Both the position numbers and the translations under genes were made by a program. The notes under the pieces were generated by a model. That model made no database searches. It saw nothing but the letters and a program-made list of their open reading frames with translations, and had not been told where the DNA came from. 64,000 nucleotides of DNA from Saccharomonospora sp. NB11 (GTDB taxonomy: Bacteria; Actinomycetota; Actinomycetes; Mycobacteriales; Pseudonocardiaceae), in NCBI RefSeq assembly GCF_015910535.1, contig NZ_JACBJG010000002.1, positions 62,001 through 126,000 of the forward strand, read 5' to 3'. Below, piece after piece: positions 1 to 9,590 of the stretch; positions within the stretch are counted from its first letter, which is position 1, and every line of letters starts with the position of its first letter.

Positions 1-360
1 AAGAAGACCGGCCTCATCGTCGGCATCGTCCTCGCGGTCGTGCTTCTCGTCGGTGGTGGTGTCACAACGGTCCTGCTGCTGAGCAATGGCGGAAGCGACG
101 AAGACCAGGTCAACGAGCTCGCGGACGAGATGGTCTCCGCCTTCAACTCGCGAGACTTCGCAGCGGTCGAGGGCATGCTGTGCGGCGGCTTGGACAAGGA
201 GCCCAACGTTCCCGACGGGGTCACGATGCAGCGCAACGGTGAGCCGACGATCAACGGAGACACGGCGAAGGTCCCCATGACCTTGAGCGACTCGACTCAC
301 CGTGAGGACGGGGAACTCAAGGCTTACAAGCAGAACGGCGACTGGTGTTTCGACATGTGA
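1..360 (+). CDS. Membrane-anchored DUF4878/NTF2-like protein, 5' end cut by window
   Basis: The reading frame is open from base 1, so the start lies outside the window. The visible part begins with two lysines, then a hydrophobic segment of about 26 residues (GLIVGIVLAVVLLVGGG...), then an exported domain of about 85 residues ending NGDWCFDM and a TGA at 358-360. This is the layout of actinobacterial proteins with a proline-rich cytoplasmic tail, one membrane helix and a small lumazine-binding/NTF2-like domain. The protein at 34905-36326 has the same arrangement and a comparable NGD-plus-Cys motif, so the two are probably paralogues. Function is unknown. A strong hairpin follows at 449-467. 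Confidence 0.65.
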   Translation, partial: KKTGLIVGIVLAVVLLVGGGVTTVLLLSNGGSDEDQVNELADEMVSAFNSRDFAAVEGMLCGGLDKEPNVPDGVTMQRNGEPTINGDTAKVPMTLSDSTHREDGELKAYKQNGDWCFDM

Positions 361-448
361 CGACACGGTGATCGTTGCGTGTCGCCATAGTCGGGTCGAG
401 GACCGAGCTCTCGGAGTTCCCGCGCCGCCGGCCACCGGACACGCTCTC

Positions 449-467
449 GGCAGGCCTTCCGCCTGCC
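449..467. terminator. Bidirectional hairpin between convergent genes
   Basis: GGCAGGC, loop cttcc, GCCTGCC is a perfect 7-bp stem. Outside it GACAC (438-442) and GTGTC (474-478) can also pair. It sits between the stop of the gene ending at 360 and the stop of trmI at 499, so it could end both transcripts. There is no U-tract, which is usual in high-GC actinobacteria. Confidence 0.55.
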
Positions 468-498
468 TCGAATGTGTCGGGTGACCGGGAGTGCCGGC

Positions 499-1398
<900 letters not shown>

Positions 1399-2586
1399 TC
1401 ACCCGGTCCGGAACGGACGGACAGTGCTCGTCCCGTGTCCCTCCGGCGCCGTGAGAGCGCTGTGCAGGTCCTCCAGACACAGCACCCCCGTCGGCCGTCC
1501 TTCGCCGTCCACGACGAGGAACTGCCACGTCCCCACCTCGTTGACGTGCTGGGCGATCTCGTCGGGCGAGTCCGAGGTGAGCAGCACGATCTCGGCCCGG
1601 ATGGGCTCCGCCGCCAACTCCGCGGGCGACTCCGGCTGCGCCGAGGCCAGGCGCACGGCTGCCTCCGTGTCCAGCAGCCCCGCCGCCACGCCGTCCGCCC
1701 TGACCAGCACCACTCCCCGGCCTGCCGACGCGGCGAGCGCCGCCGACACCGGGCTCTCCGCAGGCAGCTGCAGGACGGGACGCATCAGGTCGGTCACCGA
1801 CAACCCCTCCGGCCACGACCTGCGGTCGTCCGACGTGAATTCGGCGGTGGCGCCCATGGCCACGAACCACGCGGTCACCACACCGACACCGAGCCGGAGC
1901 CACCGGTCGTCGCTTCCCGATGCGAGCCCCCACAGCGCCCAGACCAGCAGCCCGACGGCCACCACCGCTCCCCCGACGACCGCGACGCGAGTCCCGGCCG
2001 ATCGGGTGCCGCGACACGCCCACACCCCGGCCCGCAACAGGCGGCCCCCGTCGAGGGGAAGGCCGGGCAGGAGGTTGAACACGCCCACCGCCGCGTTGGC
2101 CACCGCGCACTGGGCCACGAGGAGCCAGGTTGCCCCTCCCTCGGGCACGGCCAGCAGCAGCGCCCAGCACACCAGCGCCAACGTCAGCGACACCGCGGGT
2201 CCGGCCGCGGCGATCAGTGCCTCCTGTCCGGGCCGGCGGGGCGCGCGCACCACCTCCGACAGCCCGCCCAGCAGGAACAGCCGGACGCGACGCACCGGTA
2301 CCCCGAGCCGCAACGCCACGACGCAGTGTCCGAGTTCGTGGGCGAGGACCGACAGTCCGAGCAGGACCGCGAAGGCCGCCGCCAGCACGACCGACGTCGT
2401 GACGTCGGCCTCGGGCAGCAGCGCCGACACGAGCGGCGTGTAGAGAGCGACGACGAGCAGTGATCCGAACCACCACGACGGCGCGAGCCGGACCGGGACG
2501 TCGCCCACCCGAAAGAGCAGCATGCCGCCGTCCGCGGGATGAGCACCCCGGGACCGGCCGTCGCTGTACTCGCTCGTCGCGCGCAC
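1399..2586 (-). CDS. M50 site-2 protease with C-terminal CBS pair (Rip3-like)
   Basis: Intramembrane zinc metalloprotease that would cleave membrane-tethered substrates. The zinc site HELGH is at residues 83-87 and the second motif NLLPGLPLDGG at 171-181, each within hydrophobic segments. A CBS-type regulatory tail occupies about 270-390. Length of 395 aa matches actinobacterial Rip3-type proteases. The start is GTG 2586: TACCCT, a good -10 hexamer, lies six bases upstream (2593-2598 on the opposite strand), implying a leaderless mRNA. An alternative ATG is at 2523, just before the first helix. Divergent from the nuclease at 2710. The substrate is not evident from context. Confidence 0.88.
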   Translation of the reverse strand: MRATSEYSDGRSRGAHPADGGMLLFRVGDVPVRLAPSWWFGSLLVVALYTPLVSALLPEADVTTSVVLAAAFAVLLGLSVLAHELGHCVVALRLGVPVRRVRLFLLGGLSEVVRAPRRPGQEALIAAAGPAVSLTLALVCWALLLAVPEGGATWLLVAQCAVANAAVGVFNLLPGLPLDGGRLLRAGVWACRGTRSAGTRVAVVGGAVVAVGLLVWALWGLASGSDDRWLRLGVGVVTAWFVAMGATAEFTSDDRRSWPEGLSVTDLMRPVLQLPAESPVSAALAASAGRGVVLVRADGVAAGLLDTEAAVRLASAQPESPAELAAEPIRAEIVLLTSDSPDEIAQHVNEVGTWQFLVVDGEGRPTGVLCLEDLHSALTAPEGHGTSTVRPFRTG

Positions 2587-2709
2587 GCCCCGAGGGTAGA
2601 CCGGATCGTGTTGGACGCCCGTGATGTCCGGCGTGTCGGGCGATCCGCCGCCGGACGCGCCGGGCCACGGGCCGCGAGGATGTCGTGGGGCCCGGTTACG
2701 CTGCCCGGC

Positions 2710-3624
2710 ATGGCGAACGGGAGTACGACCACCGGCACGGCCCCCGAGACGACCGACGCAGCCGCGGCACCACGCACGGAGGTGCGTCGCCCGGCGCTGT
2801 CCCCGTCCAGGGCCGGTGACTTCAAGCAGTGCCCCCTGCTCTACCGCTTCCGCGCCGTCGACCGGCTCCCCGAGACGCCCACCAAGGCGCAGGTGCGGGG
2901 AACGCTGGTGCACTCGGTGCTGGAGCGACTGTTCGCGTTGCCCCGAGGTGACCGGACCGTCGAGGCCGCCCGCGAGCTGCTCCGTCCTACGTGGTCCGAG
3001 CTGTCCACCGAGAGTCCGGAGTGGATGGAGATCTTCACGGACGCCCGGTCGACGGAGGAGGTGGCCGAGTGGCTGACCTCGGCGGAGAAGCTGCTCGACT
3101 CCTACTTCGCACTGGAGGACCCACGCACGCTGTCGCCCGAGGCGTGTGAACTCCACGTCGAGACCGAACTGGACTCGGGAGTACGACTGCGGGGCTACAT
3201 CGACCGCCTCGACGTCGCCCCCACCGGCGAGATTCGCGTCGTCGACTACAAGACCGGAGCCGCGCCGAGGGAGATCGGCGAGGCGAAGGCGATGTTCCAG
3301 ATGAAGTTCTACGCCGTCGTGCTCTGGCGGTTGCGCGGCGTGGTCCCCCGGCAGCTCAAGCTGCTGTACCTGAGCGACGGGCAGGCGCTCGCGTACACGC
3401 CCGATGAACCCGAACTCGCGCGGTTCGAACGGACCCTCGAAGCGATCTGGCAGGCGATCCTGCGCGCCGGACGCACGGGAGACTTCCGTCCGAACCCGAG
3501 CAAGTTGTGCGGCTGGTGCTCGCACCAGCCGCTGTGCCCGTCCTTCGGCGGCACCCCGCCGGAGTACCCGGGCTGGCCCGAACCCGACCCCGGCGAGGAG
3601 TCGGCTCTCGATCGCGCGGACTGA
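2710..3624 (+). CDS. RecB-family PD-(D/E)XK nuclease with probable [4Fe-4S] cluster
   Basis: Single-domain exonuclease of the RecB/AddB/Cas4 superfamily (pfam PDDEXK_1), Rv2119-like. The nuclease motifs are GYIDRLDV followed by VVDYKTG. Four cysteines fit the AddB-type iron-sulfur clamp: Cys41 near the N terminus and Cys267-x2-Cys270-x5-Cys276 near the C terminus. ATG 2710 is chosen because TACGCT lies seven bases upstream (2697-2702), the pattern of a leaderless promoter, and because the family starts near here; an upstream in-frame extension to 2539 has no family similarity. The role is presumably DNA repair. It is not a CRISPR cas4: no other cas gene or array is present. Confidence 0.85.
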   Translation: MANGSTTTGTAPETTDAAAAPRTEVRRPALSPSRAGDFKQCPLLYRFRAVDRLPETPTKAQVRGTLVHSVLERLFALPRGDRTVEAARELLRPTWSELSTESPEWMEIFTDARSTEEVAEWLTSAEKLLDSYFALEDPRTLSPEACELHVETELDSGVRLRGYIDRLDVAPTGEIRVVDYKTGAAPREIGEAKAMFQMKFYAVVLWRLRGVVPRQLKLLYLSDGQALAYTPDEPELARFERTLEAIWQAILRAGRTGDFRPNPSKLCGWCSHQPLCPSFGGTPPEYPGWPEPDPGEESALDRAD

Positions 3625-3659
3625 TCCCGCGTCGACGAACGAAAGTGACACGAAATCTG

Positions 3660-4433
3660 ATGGAAACCTTCTACCTGTCCCGTGGTGACGGGCGTTACCT
3701 GCCGACCCAGCACACCGCCGGTCCCTGGAACCCGGACTCGCAGCACTTCGGACCGCCCTCGGCGCTGCTGGTGCGCGAGCTGGAGTCGCAACCCCACTCC
3801 GGCGACCGCGCGCTCGCCAGGGTGACGGTGGAGATTCTCGGCCCCGCACCGCTGTCGGAACTCACCGTCACGTCCGAGGTGGTCCGCTCCGGACGATCGG
3901 TCGAGCTGCTCTCGGCGACGCTCGCAGCCGACGACCGCGTGGTGGCGCGTGCCTCGGCCTGGCGGTTGGCCGTCGGCGACACGGCGGAGGTCTCGACCAC
4001 CTCGATCGAGCCGCTGCCGCCCGTCGACGAGTGCCCGGAGGCCGCGTGGCCCGACGCCTGGCACGGCGGGTACCTCGACGCGATGGAGTGGCGCGCGGTA
4101 CGTGGCGCCGTCACGTCCTCCGGCCCCGCCGCGGTCTGGGCACGGCAGCGGGTGGCGCTCGTGGACGACGAGACCCCGAGTCCGCTGCAACGCGTGTTCG
4201 CGGTGGCCGACTCCGGCAGCGGTGTCTCCCAGGAACTCGATCCGCGCGACTGGCTGTTCATCAACACCGAGCTGACCGTGCACGTGCAGCGCGAGCCGGT
4301 GGGCGAGTGGATCGGGCTGGACGCCGCGACCACAGTGGGGCCTCGGGGCGTGGCGACGGCGCGCAGCACGCTGCACGACGTCGACGGGCCGGTGGGAGCC
4401 GGGGCGCAGGCGTTGTTGGTCCGCCATCGTTGA
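3660..4433 (+). CDS. Acyl-CoA thioesterase family protein (double hotdog)
   Basis: 257 aa. The N-terminal half (about 1-110, with HFGPPSALL) and the C-terminal half (about 140-257, with DWLFINTELTVHV) look like two hotdog folds of the TesB/4HBT_3 type, which hydrolyse acyl-CoA. ATG 3660 has only a weak upstream purine stretch. It follows the nuclease by 35 bp on the same strand, so co-transcription is possible. Substrate chain length cannot be read from the sequence. Closest known relatives are the thioesterase-family proteins of mycobacteria and Pseudonocardiaceae. Confidence 0.75.
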   Translation: METFYLSRGDGRYLPTQHTAGPWNPDSQHFGPPSALLVRELESQPHSGDRALARVTVEILGPAPLSELTVTSEVVRSGRSVELLSATLAADDRVVARASAWRLAVGDTAEVSTTSIEPLPPVDECPEAAWPDAWHGGYLDAMEWRAVRGAVTSSGPAAVWARQRVALVDDETPSPLQRVFAVADSGSGVSQELDPRDWLFINTELTVHVQREPVGEWIGLDAATTVGPRGVATARSTLHDVDGPVGAGAQALLVRHR

Positions 4434-4539
4434 CCGGAGGACGACACCGCGTCACCATTTCTCCTCCGATACGGTGGCTGACTTTCGCCATGTTGATCCA
4501 CTAACCTGCTCGGAGATCACGAGACGGGAGCTGGGCACT

Positions 4540-5469
4540 GTGCAGATCACTTCGGTGGTCAACCAGAAGGGCGGGGTCGGGAAGACGGCGCTGAGCGTCG
4601 GCACGGCCGCGGCCCTGGCCGAGCGCGGGCGACGGGTGCTGCTCATCGACCTCGACCCCCAGGGACACGCCACGACCGAGATGCTCGGGTTGTCAGAGCC
4701 GCCCCCGGAGGCGCCGAGTCTCGCCAAGGCTCTGACCAAGACCTGGCGCGGACCGATCGAGGAACTGGTGGTCCCGCACCCCCGGGCCAACGTCGGCCGG
4801 GGTGGCGCCTTCGACGTGATCCCCACCTCGCCCGGCATGTTCGACCTGATCCGGCGGTTGGACCAGTTCCGCGTGCCCGGCTGGCAACTGGCGCGAGTCA
4901 TCCAGTTCGCGAACTACGACCACGTCGTCATCGACTGCCCGCCCGCGCTCGACGTGCTGACGAACAACGCGCTCGTGGCCAGTCACGGCGTGCTCGTCCC
5001 GGTGCAGCCCGATCGCACCAGCATCCGCGCCCTGCGCCTGATGCGGGAGCAGATCGGCTACCTGGAGGCGACGGTGGGCCGTCCGCCGCTGGTCTACTAC
5101 GGGCTCGTGCCCGGCCTGTACCGCAGGCCGGTCTCCGCCTACGCGGCCGCGGCGCTGCGGGAGTTGGAGAGTTTCGGCATTCCGGTTTTGGCCCACGTCC
5201 CACTCGGGGTGGTGGTGAACGAGGCCGCCTCGCGCGGCACCCCGGTCACCACGTTCGCCCCGGAGACGGCTCAGGCGGCGGCGTTCCGGGAGATCGCCCG
5301 GGTCCTCGACTCGGGCGCCGCGGCCGAGGCCACGCCGCCGAATCCGCCGGAGCAGGAGTTCGTGTTCGAGGAGTTCATCGCCGAGGTGTCGAGTGCCCGC
5401 TCGGCCAACGACAGCGGGGCTCGTCGCAGGCTCTACGACCTGTTGCCGAAACGGCACCGCCCCGACTGA
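4540..5469 (+). CDS. Orphan ParA/MinD-type ATPase
   Basis: 309 aa with the deviant Walker A motif KGGVGKT at residues 10-16, Walker A' DLDPQG and the later motif DHVVIDCPP, so it is a P-loop ATPase of the ParA/Soj family. The start is GTG 4540, with GGGAG about ten bases upstream. A TACGGT hexamer at 4470-4475 would start transcription near 4481, which argues against the longer frame from 4474. No parB or parS-like palindrome is adjacent, so it is an orphan copy and not the chromosomal partition pair. It could position a protein complex or regulate cell growth. The acidic C-terminal tail (EQEFVFEEF) may bind a partner. Confidence 0.8.
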   Translation: MQITSVVNQKGGVGKTALSVGTAAALAERGRRVLLIDLDPQGHATTEMLGLSEPPPEAPSLAKALTKTWRGPIEELVVPHPRANVGRGGAFDVIPTSPGMFDLIRRLDQFRVPGWQLARVIQFANYDHVVIDCPPALDVLTNNALVASHGVLVPVQPDRTSIRALRLMREQIGYLEATVGRPPLVYYGLVPGLYRRPVSAYAAAALRELESFGIPVLAHVPLGVVVNEAASRGTPVTTFAPETAQAAAFREIARVLDSGAAAEATPPNPPEQEFVFEEFIAEVSSARSANDSGARRRLYDLLPKRHRPD

Positions 5470-5515
5470 TCCGTCGGGAACGGTGCCGTTCGGCACGCGG
5501 TTGGTCGTGCCCGCC

Positions 5516-6361
5516 TCAGAGGCGGCTGGCGCGGATGTCGGAGGCGAGCACCGCCCGCGCTCCGACGGCGGCGAGTTCGTCCATGATCGCGTTGACCTGC
5601 TTGCGCGGCACCATCGCCCGCACGGCGACCCAGTCGGTGTGGGCGAGCGGCGACACCGTCGGCGACTCCAGTCCCGGTGTGATGGCCGTGGCCTTCTCCA
5701 GCAGCTCCCGCGGGCAGTTGTAGTCGAGCATCATGTACTGCTGCGCGAACACGACGCCCTGCAACCGCGCGGTGAGCTGCGCGATCTTCGCCGACTTCTC
5801 GGCGCCCCGACGGTGGACCAGCACTGCCTCGGACACGCAGATCGGGTCGCCGAACGCCACGAGGTTGTGCTGCCGCAGGGTCCGCCCCGAGCCGACGACG
5901 TCGGCGATCACGTCGGCCACGCCGAGCTGGATCGAGATCTCCACGGCACCGTCCAGCCGGATCACCTCGGCCTCGACGCCGTGCCTTGCGAGGTCCTCGC
6001 GCACCAACCGCGGGTAGGACGTGGCGAGTCGCTTGCCCTGCAGGTCGGAGACCGACCATTCCCGGCCCGCCGGTGCCGCGTAGCGGAACGTGGAACCGCC
6101 GAAGCCAAGCGACAGCGCCTCCTCCACCGGTGCCCCCGAGTCGAGCGCGAGGTCACGGCCCGTGATCCCGAGATCCAGCTCTCCGGACCCCACGTAGATC
6201 GGGATGTCCTTCGGCCGGAGGAAGAAGAACTCGACGTCGTTCGCAAGATCGGGCACGGTCAGGTCGCGCCGCTCATGTCGCTGCCGGTAACCCGCCTCAC
6301 CGAGCATCTCCGACGCCGGTTCTGCCAGCGCTCCCTTGTTCGGCACTGCGACCCGCAGCAT
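5516..6361 (-). CDS. hisG: ATP phosphoribosyltransferase, long form
   Basis: First enzyme of histidine biosynthesis: ATP plus PRPP gives phosphoribosyl-ATP. 281 aa, the long HisG form with a C-terminal ACT-like domain for histidine feedback (about 210-281) and so independent of HisZ. The PRPP-binding signature [15 protein letters not shown] is clear. ATG 6361 has GGAAGG upstream. It lies 115 bp downstream of hisE on the same strand, the usual hisE-hisG order in actinobacteria (Rv2122c-Rv2121c). Confidence 0.95.
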   Translation of the reverse strand: MLRVAVPNKGALAEPASEMLGEAGYRQRHERRDLTVPDLANDVEFFFLRPKDIPIYVGSGELDLGITGRDLALDSGAPVEEALSLGFGGSTFRYAAPAGREWSVSDLQGKRLATSYPRLVREDLARHGVEAEVIRLDGAVEISIQLGVADVIADVVGSGRTLRQHNLVAFGDPICVSEAVLVHRRGAEKSAKIAQLTARLQGVVFAQQYMMLDYNCPRELLEKATAITPGLESPTVSPLAHTDWVAVRAMVPRKQVNAIMDELAAVGARAVLASDIRASRL

Positions 6362-6476
6362 GTTGGTGTCCTTCCTCACTAACCGAATTGACGCGACGCC
6401 GTCACGAGACGGCACGCATGCGTTCACTGTCACCGGTGGGCGGCACTCGCCGCCACCCGCGGACGCGAGACGGCGC

Positions 6477-6740
6477 TCACAGGTGGCGGTAGACGTCCTC
6501 GAGCGTGAGTCCACGGCCGAGCATGAGCACCTGGATTCGGTACAGCAGTTGCGAGACCTCCTCGGCCAAGCGCTCGTCCGACTCGTGCTCGGCGGCGATC
6601 CAGACCTCTCCCGCCTCTTCCAGGACCTTCTTGCCCTGGGCATGCACTCCCGCCGCCAGCGCCTCGACGGTGCCCGATCCCTCGGGGCGGGTGCGGGCCC
6701 GCTCGGTCAACTCGGCGTACAACTCGTCGAAGGTTTTCAC
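6477..6740 (-). CDS. hisE: Phosphoribosyl-ATP pyrophosphohydrolase
   Basis: Second step of histidine biosynthesis, removing pyrophosphate from PR-ATP. 87 aa, the typical length of a stand-alone HisE. The MazG-like metal-binding helix pair is visible as [16 protein letters not shown] and [12 protein letters not shown]. The GTG start at 6740 has AGGA upstream (minus strand gaggattctagcc). It is cotranscribed with hisG downstream and divergent from the methyltransferase at 6887. Confidence 0.93.
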   Translation of the reverse strand: MKTFDELYAELTERARTRPEGSGTVEALAAGVHAQGKKVLEEAGEVWIAAEHESDERLAEEVSQLLYRIQVLMLGRGLTLEDVYRHL

Positions 6741-6886
6741 GGCTAGAATCCTCGCATCCTGCGCGGCTTTCCCGTCGAGCGACCCAGGCCCCGGGAACAG
6801 AGTGCCGCAAGGCACGGTTGACTTGGCTGACGCGATCCACTTTGCTGAATTCGGCTCGTCACCGTGCGACAACGAAAGGTCGTGGT

Positions 6887-7690
6887 ATGGAGAACGAGAG
6901 GCTTCCGGACGAGACCGTCGGCTCACAGCGCCGACACGGGCAGTTCGACGTGCGTCTACCCGACCACGTCGAGCGCATCGACCAGGACACGGAGTACTGC
7001 TCGGTCCTGTTGGACGGCGACTGGCAGAAGATCAGATTCCACGACTACGACCGGATCTTCGCTATTCCGGGACTGTACGAACAGCTATTCCACGACATTC
7101 TCGACTGCCGTTCCCCTGACGTCGTGGGCAAGCTGCTGAAAGAAGAACTGCAACGCAGCAATGTGAGTCCTTCGTCACTTCGCGTCCTGGATCTGGGGGC
7201 CGGCAATGGACTCGTCGGCGCGCAGATGCGCACTGTGGGGGCAGGGCATCTGGTGGGCGTGGACATCATTCCCGAGGCGCGGGCCGCGGCACTGCGCGAT
7301 CGGCCGGAGGTCTACGACGACTACCTCGTGCTCGACATGACCGACCTGGCGGAACAGGACCGGGCCGCACTGGCACAGCACCGGTTCACCGCGCTGTCGT
7401 GCGTGGCGGCACTCGGCTACGGCGACATTCCGCCGGAAGCCTTCCGGACCGCCTTCAACTTCGTCGCCGACGGTGGCTGGATCGCCTTCACCATCAAGGA
7501 TCGATTCCTTTCGGAGGAAGACACCTCCGGCTTCGCCAGGCTCATCGAACGGGCCAAGGAGACCGGGCGGCTCGACGTGCGGATGTCGGAACGCTACCGG
7601 CACCGCCGCAACGTCCGGGGTGAGCCACTGCACTACGTCGCCGTGGTGGGCAGGAAGCAGGCCGACCTGCCTGCCGACCTGCTGTCCTGA
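6887..7690 (+). CDS. Class I SAM-dependent methyltransferase, substrate unknown
   Basis: 267 aa. Motif I is [12 protein letters not shown] at about residue 100, followed by an acidic [10 protein letters not shown] strand, so SAM binding is secure. The C-terminal part ([13 protein letters not shown]) fits methyltransferase domain families 11/25. ATG 6887 has an AAAGG ribosome site. Third codon positions contain clearly more A and T than in the neighbouring genes (for example AAA GAA GAA at 7138-7146), which suggests a later acquisition. It sits alone between hisE and the HAD gene; the substrate cannot be inferred. Confidence 0.8.
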   Translation: MENERLPDETVGSQRRHGQFDVRLPDHVERIDQDTEYCSVLLDGDWQKIRFHDYDRIFAIPGLYEQLFHDILDCRSPDVVGKLLKEELQRSNVSPSSLRVLDLGAGNGLVGAQMRTVGAGHLVGVDIIPEARAAALRDRPEVYDDYLVLDMTDLAEQDRAALAQHRFTALSCVAALGYGDIPPEAFRTAFNFVADGGWIAFTIKDRFLSEEDTSGFARLIERAKETGRLDVRMSERYRHRRNVRGEPLHYVAVVGRKQADLPADLLS

Positions 7691-7691
7691 C

Positions 7692-7709
7692 CGACGCCGT
7701 GCGGCGTCG
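7692..7709. terminator. Hairpin between convergent genes
   Basis: CGACGCC, loop gtgc, GGCGTCG, a perfect 7-bp stem two bases after the methyltransferase stop (7690) and ten bases before the HAD stop (7719). It is probably a shared bidirectional terminator. Confidence 0.6.
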
Positions 7710-7718
7710 CCGACCGGC

Positions 7719-8405
7719 TCAGACCGAGCGCGCGAGCGCGGTCAGAGTCGGGACGTCGACGCCCACGAGCGACGAGCGGAACACCCGACGCCGCCCGGGC
7801 GGCACCGGAACCTCGTGGGGAACGACGAGGACCGTGCAGCCCGCGGCGACGGCGGACTCCGCCCCGACCGGCGAGTCCTCCACCGCGACACACCGTGCGG
7901 GATCGACGCCGAGCAGCCGTGCCGCACGAAGGTACGGCTCGGGGTTCGGCTTGTTGAGTCCGTCCACCTCGTCGCCGCAGACCGTCACGTCGAACTTGTC
8001 GTGACCGATGGTGCGCAGGGCCAGTTCGGTGATGTCCCGCTCGGTCGAGGTGACCAGCGCGGAGGGAACACCCGCCTCGCGCACGGCGAGCAACGCCTCG
8101 TTCGCGCCCTCACGCCACGGGATCTCGTCGGCGAACAACGTCTTGACCCTGGTACGAATCCACTGGGCCACCTCGGCCACCGCCTCGTCGTCGACCGGTT
8201 TTCCGGTCACGCGCAGCAGTTCCCGGCACGTCGCCGTCATGTTCGACCCGACGAGCGCGGCTCGCTGGTCTGTCGTCAGCGTGCCGCCCAGCCACTCCAC
8301 GGCCTCGTAAAGCGCGACCGTCCACAGCTTCTCCGAATCGACGAGCGTGCCGTCCATGTCCCAGAGCACGGCGGCGATTTCGTCCACAGCGGACACCTCG
8401 TCCAC
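7719..8405 (-). CDS. HAD-superfamily hydrolase (beta-phosphoglucomutase/phosphatase-like)
   Basis: 228 aa. Motif I DMDGTLVDSE is near residue 16, motif II is LVTSTE, and motif III/IV comprises KPNPEPYL and VAVEDSPVG, the full HAD set with a helical cap between. Such enzymes remove phosphate from sugar phosphates or related metabolites. The start is GTG 8405, with GAGGAG six bases upstream; two more GTG codons follow closely. The substrate is not evident; the neighbours (methyltransferase, PAC2) do not help. Confidence 0.85.
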   Translation of the reverse strand: MDEVSAVDEIAAVLWDMDGTLVDSEKLWTVALYEAVEWLGGTLTTDQRAALVGSNMTATCRELLRVTGKPVDDEAVAEVAQWIRTRVKTLFADEIPWREGANEALLAVREAGVPSALVTSTERDITELALRTIGHDKFDVTVCGDEVDGLNKPNPEPYLRAARLLGVDPARCVAVEDSPVGAESAVAAGCTVLVVPHEVPVPPGRRRVFRSSLVGVDVPTLTALARSV

Positions 8406-8638
8406 GTCATCTCCTCGGTCCTCGATCGATCGGCGTCGACACCGGCCACGCTGCCCGCCGACGACGTACGCCACCGCCGCACGGGCTGTGGTCGCAAGCA
8501 TTCCCCGACAGCCTACGGTGATCGCCAGGGGCCGGGCCTTCGCGTCGACCCGGGGCGACGGCGCCGTGGGCCCGTCGTGGCACCGGCGAAGCCCGACGCG
8601 TGCCGAAATCACTCGCACAGCGCCGTAGGCTGGGGGAC

Positions 8639-9541
8639 GTGAGCACGCCCTTCGACGAGACGACACAGGAGCGATCCGACCGGAAGCCGGTCATGGTGCT
8701 GGCGTTCGAGGGTTGGAACGACGCCGGTGACGCGGCCACCACCGCTGTCGAGCACCTGCAGCTGAACTGGGACGCCAAGCCTCTGGCGGAGATCGACCCG
8801 GACGCCTACTACGACTTCCAGGTCAACCGCCCCACCGTCCGCCTGGTGGACGGTGTCACGCGCCGCGTCGAATGGCCGACCACCCGGCTGGCGGTGTGTC
8901 GACCGGAGGGCTACGACCGGGACGTCGTGCTCGTGCACGGTCCGGAGCCGAACATGCGGTGGCGGGCGTTCTGCGACGAGCTCCTGGCTCACGTCGACCG
9001 GCTGGAGGTCTCCAGCGTCGTCACACTCGGTGCGTTGTTGGCCGACACGGCGCACACACGTCCGGTCCCCGTCACCGGAACCGCCTACGACGCCGACGCG
9101 GCGGCACGGTTCGGGCTGGAACGCAGCCGCTACGAAGGGCCCACGGGCATCGTGGGGGTGTTCCAGGACGCCTGTGTGAAGGCCGGGGTGCCCGCCGTCT
9201 CGGTCTGGGCCGCCGTACCGCACTACGTGTCCCATCCCCCGTCGCCGAAGGCGACGCTCGCGCTGCTGCGGAAGCTGGAGGACGTTCTCGACGTGCGCAT
9301 CCCGCTCGGCGCGCTGCCGGAGCAGGCCGAGGAGTGGCAGCAGACGGTCACGGAGATGACCGACGAGGACGACGAAGTGAGCGAGTACGTGCGCAGCCTG
9401 GAGGAACGCGGCGACGCCGAACTCGTGCTGGACGAGAACAGCGGTGACAAGCTCGCGGCCGAGTTCGAGCGCTACCTGCGTCGGCACGGCCGGGGCGGCA
9501 CCACCGGCGACGGCGGCACCGGGGGCCCGTCCGGCCGCTGA
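8639..9541 (+). CDS. PAC2 (proteasome assembly chaperone-like) family protein
   Basis: 300 aa, Rv2125-like. The N-terminal motif LAFEGWNDAGDAAT and the later GPTGIVGVFQDACVKAGVP are hallmarks of the bacterial PAC2 family. The biochemical role in actinobacteria is unsettled; the name reflects eukaryotic proteasome chaperones. The GTG start at 8639 is 7 nt after a TAGGCT -10 hexamer (8626-8631), so the mRNA is probably leaderless. The tail is Gly/Thr-rich (GRGGTTGDGGTGGPSGR). It ends 42 bp before the convergent phosphoesterase, separated by a 10-bp tandem repeat. Confidence 0.88.
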   Translation: MSTPFDETTQERSDRKPVMVLAFEGWNDAGDAATTAVEHLQLNWDAKPLAEIDPDAYYDFQVNRPTVRLVDGVTRRVEWPTTRLAVCRPEGYDRDVVLVHGPEPNMRWRAFCDELLAHVDRLEVSSVVTLGALLADTAHTRPVPVTGTAYDADAAARFGLERSRYEGPTGIVGVFQDACVKAGVPAVSVWAAVPHYVSHPPSPKATLALLRKLEDVLDVRIPLGALPEQAEEWQQTVTEMTDEDDEVSEYVRSLEERGDAELVLDENSGDKLAAEFERYLRRHGRGGTTGDGGTGGPSGR

Positions 9542-9550
9542 CCGCGCGTC

Positions 9551-9590
9551 CGGTCAGAGCCGGTCAGAGCCGGTCAGAGCCGGTCAGAGC
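9551..9590. repeat. Four tandem 10-bp units covering a stop codon
   Basis: CGGTCAGAGC is repeated four times without change. The last copy contains the TCA that is the phosphoesterase stop codon on the minus strand (9584-9586), so three extra stop-containing copies follow the gene. This looks like replication slippage at a gene end. A second case with 9-10-bp units is at 27876-27933. Confidence 0.85.

Noticed and set aside
2539-2709. N-terminal extension of the RecB-like nuclease
   Set aside because: Low-complexity Arg/Ala sequence overlapping the divergent promoter region. The -10 at 2697-2702 would start transcription at 2710.
1399-3849. Minus-strand frame extending the M50 protease far upstream (816 codons)
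   Set aside because: The upstream part lies antisense to the RecB-like nuclease and has no protease similarity. The leaderless start at 2586 fits family length.
8406-8638. A small RNA or riboswitch between the HAD and PAC2 genes
   Set aside because: No conserved secondary structure or known riboswitch motif was seen in the 233-bp gap; only the TAGGCT promoter hexamer stands out.
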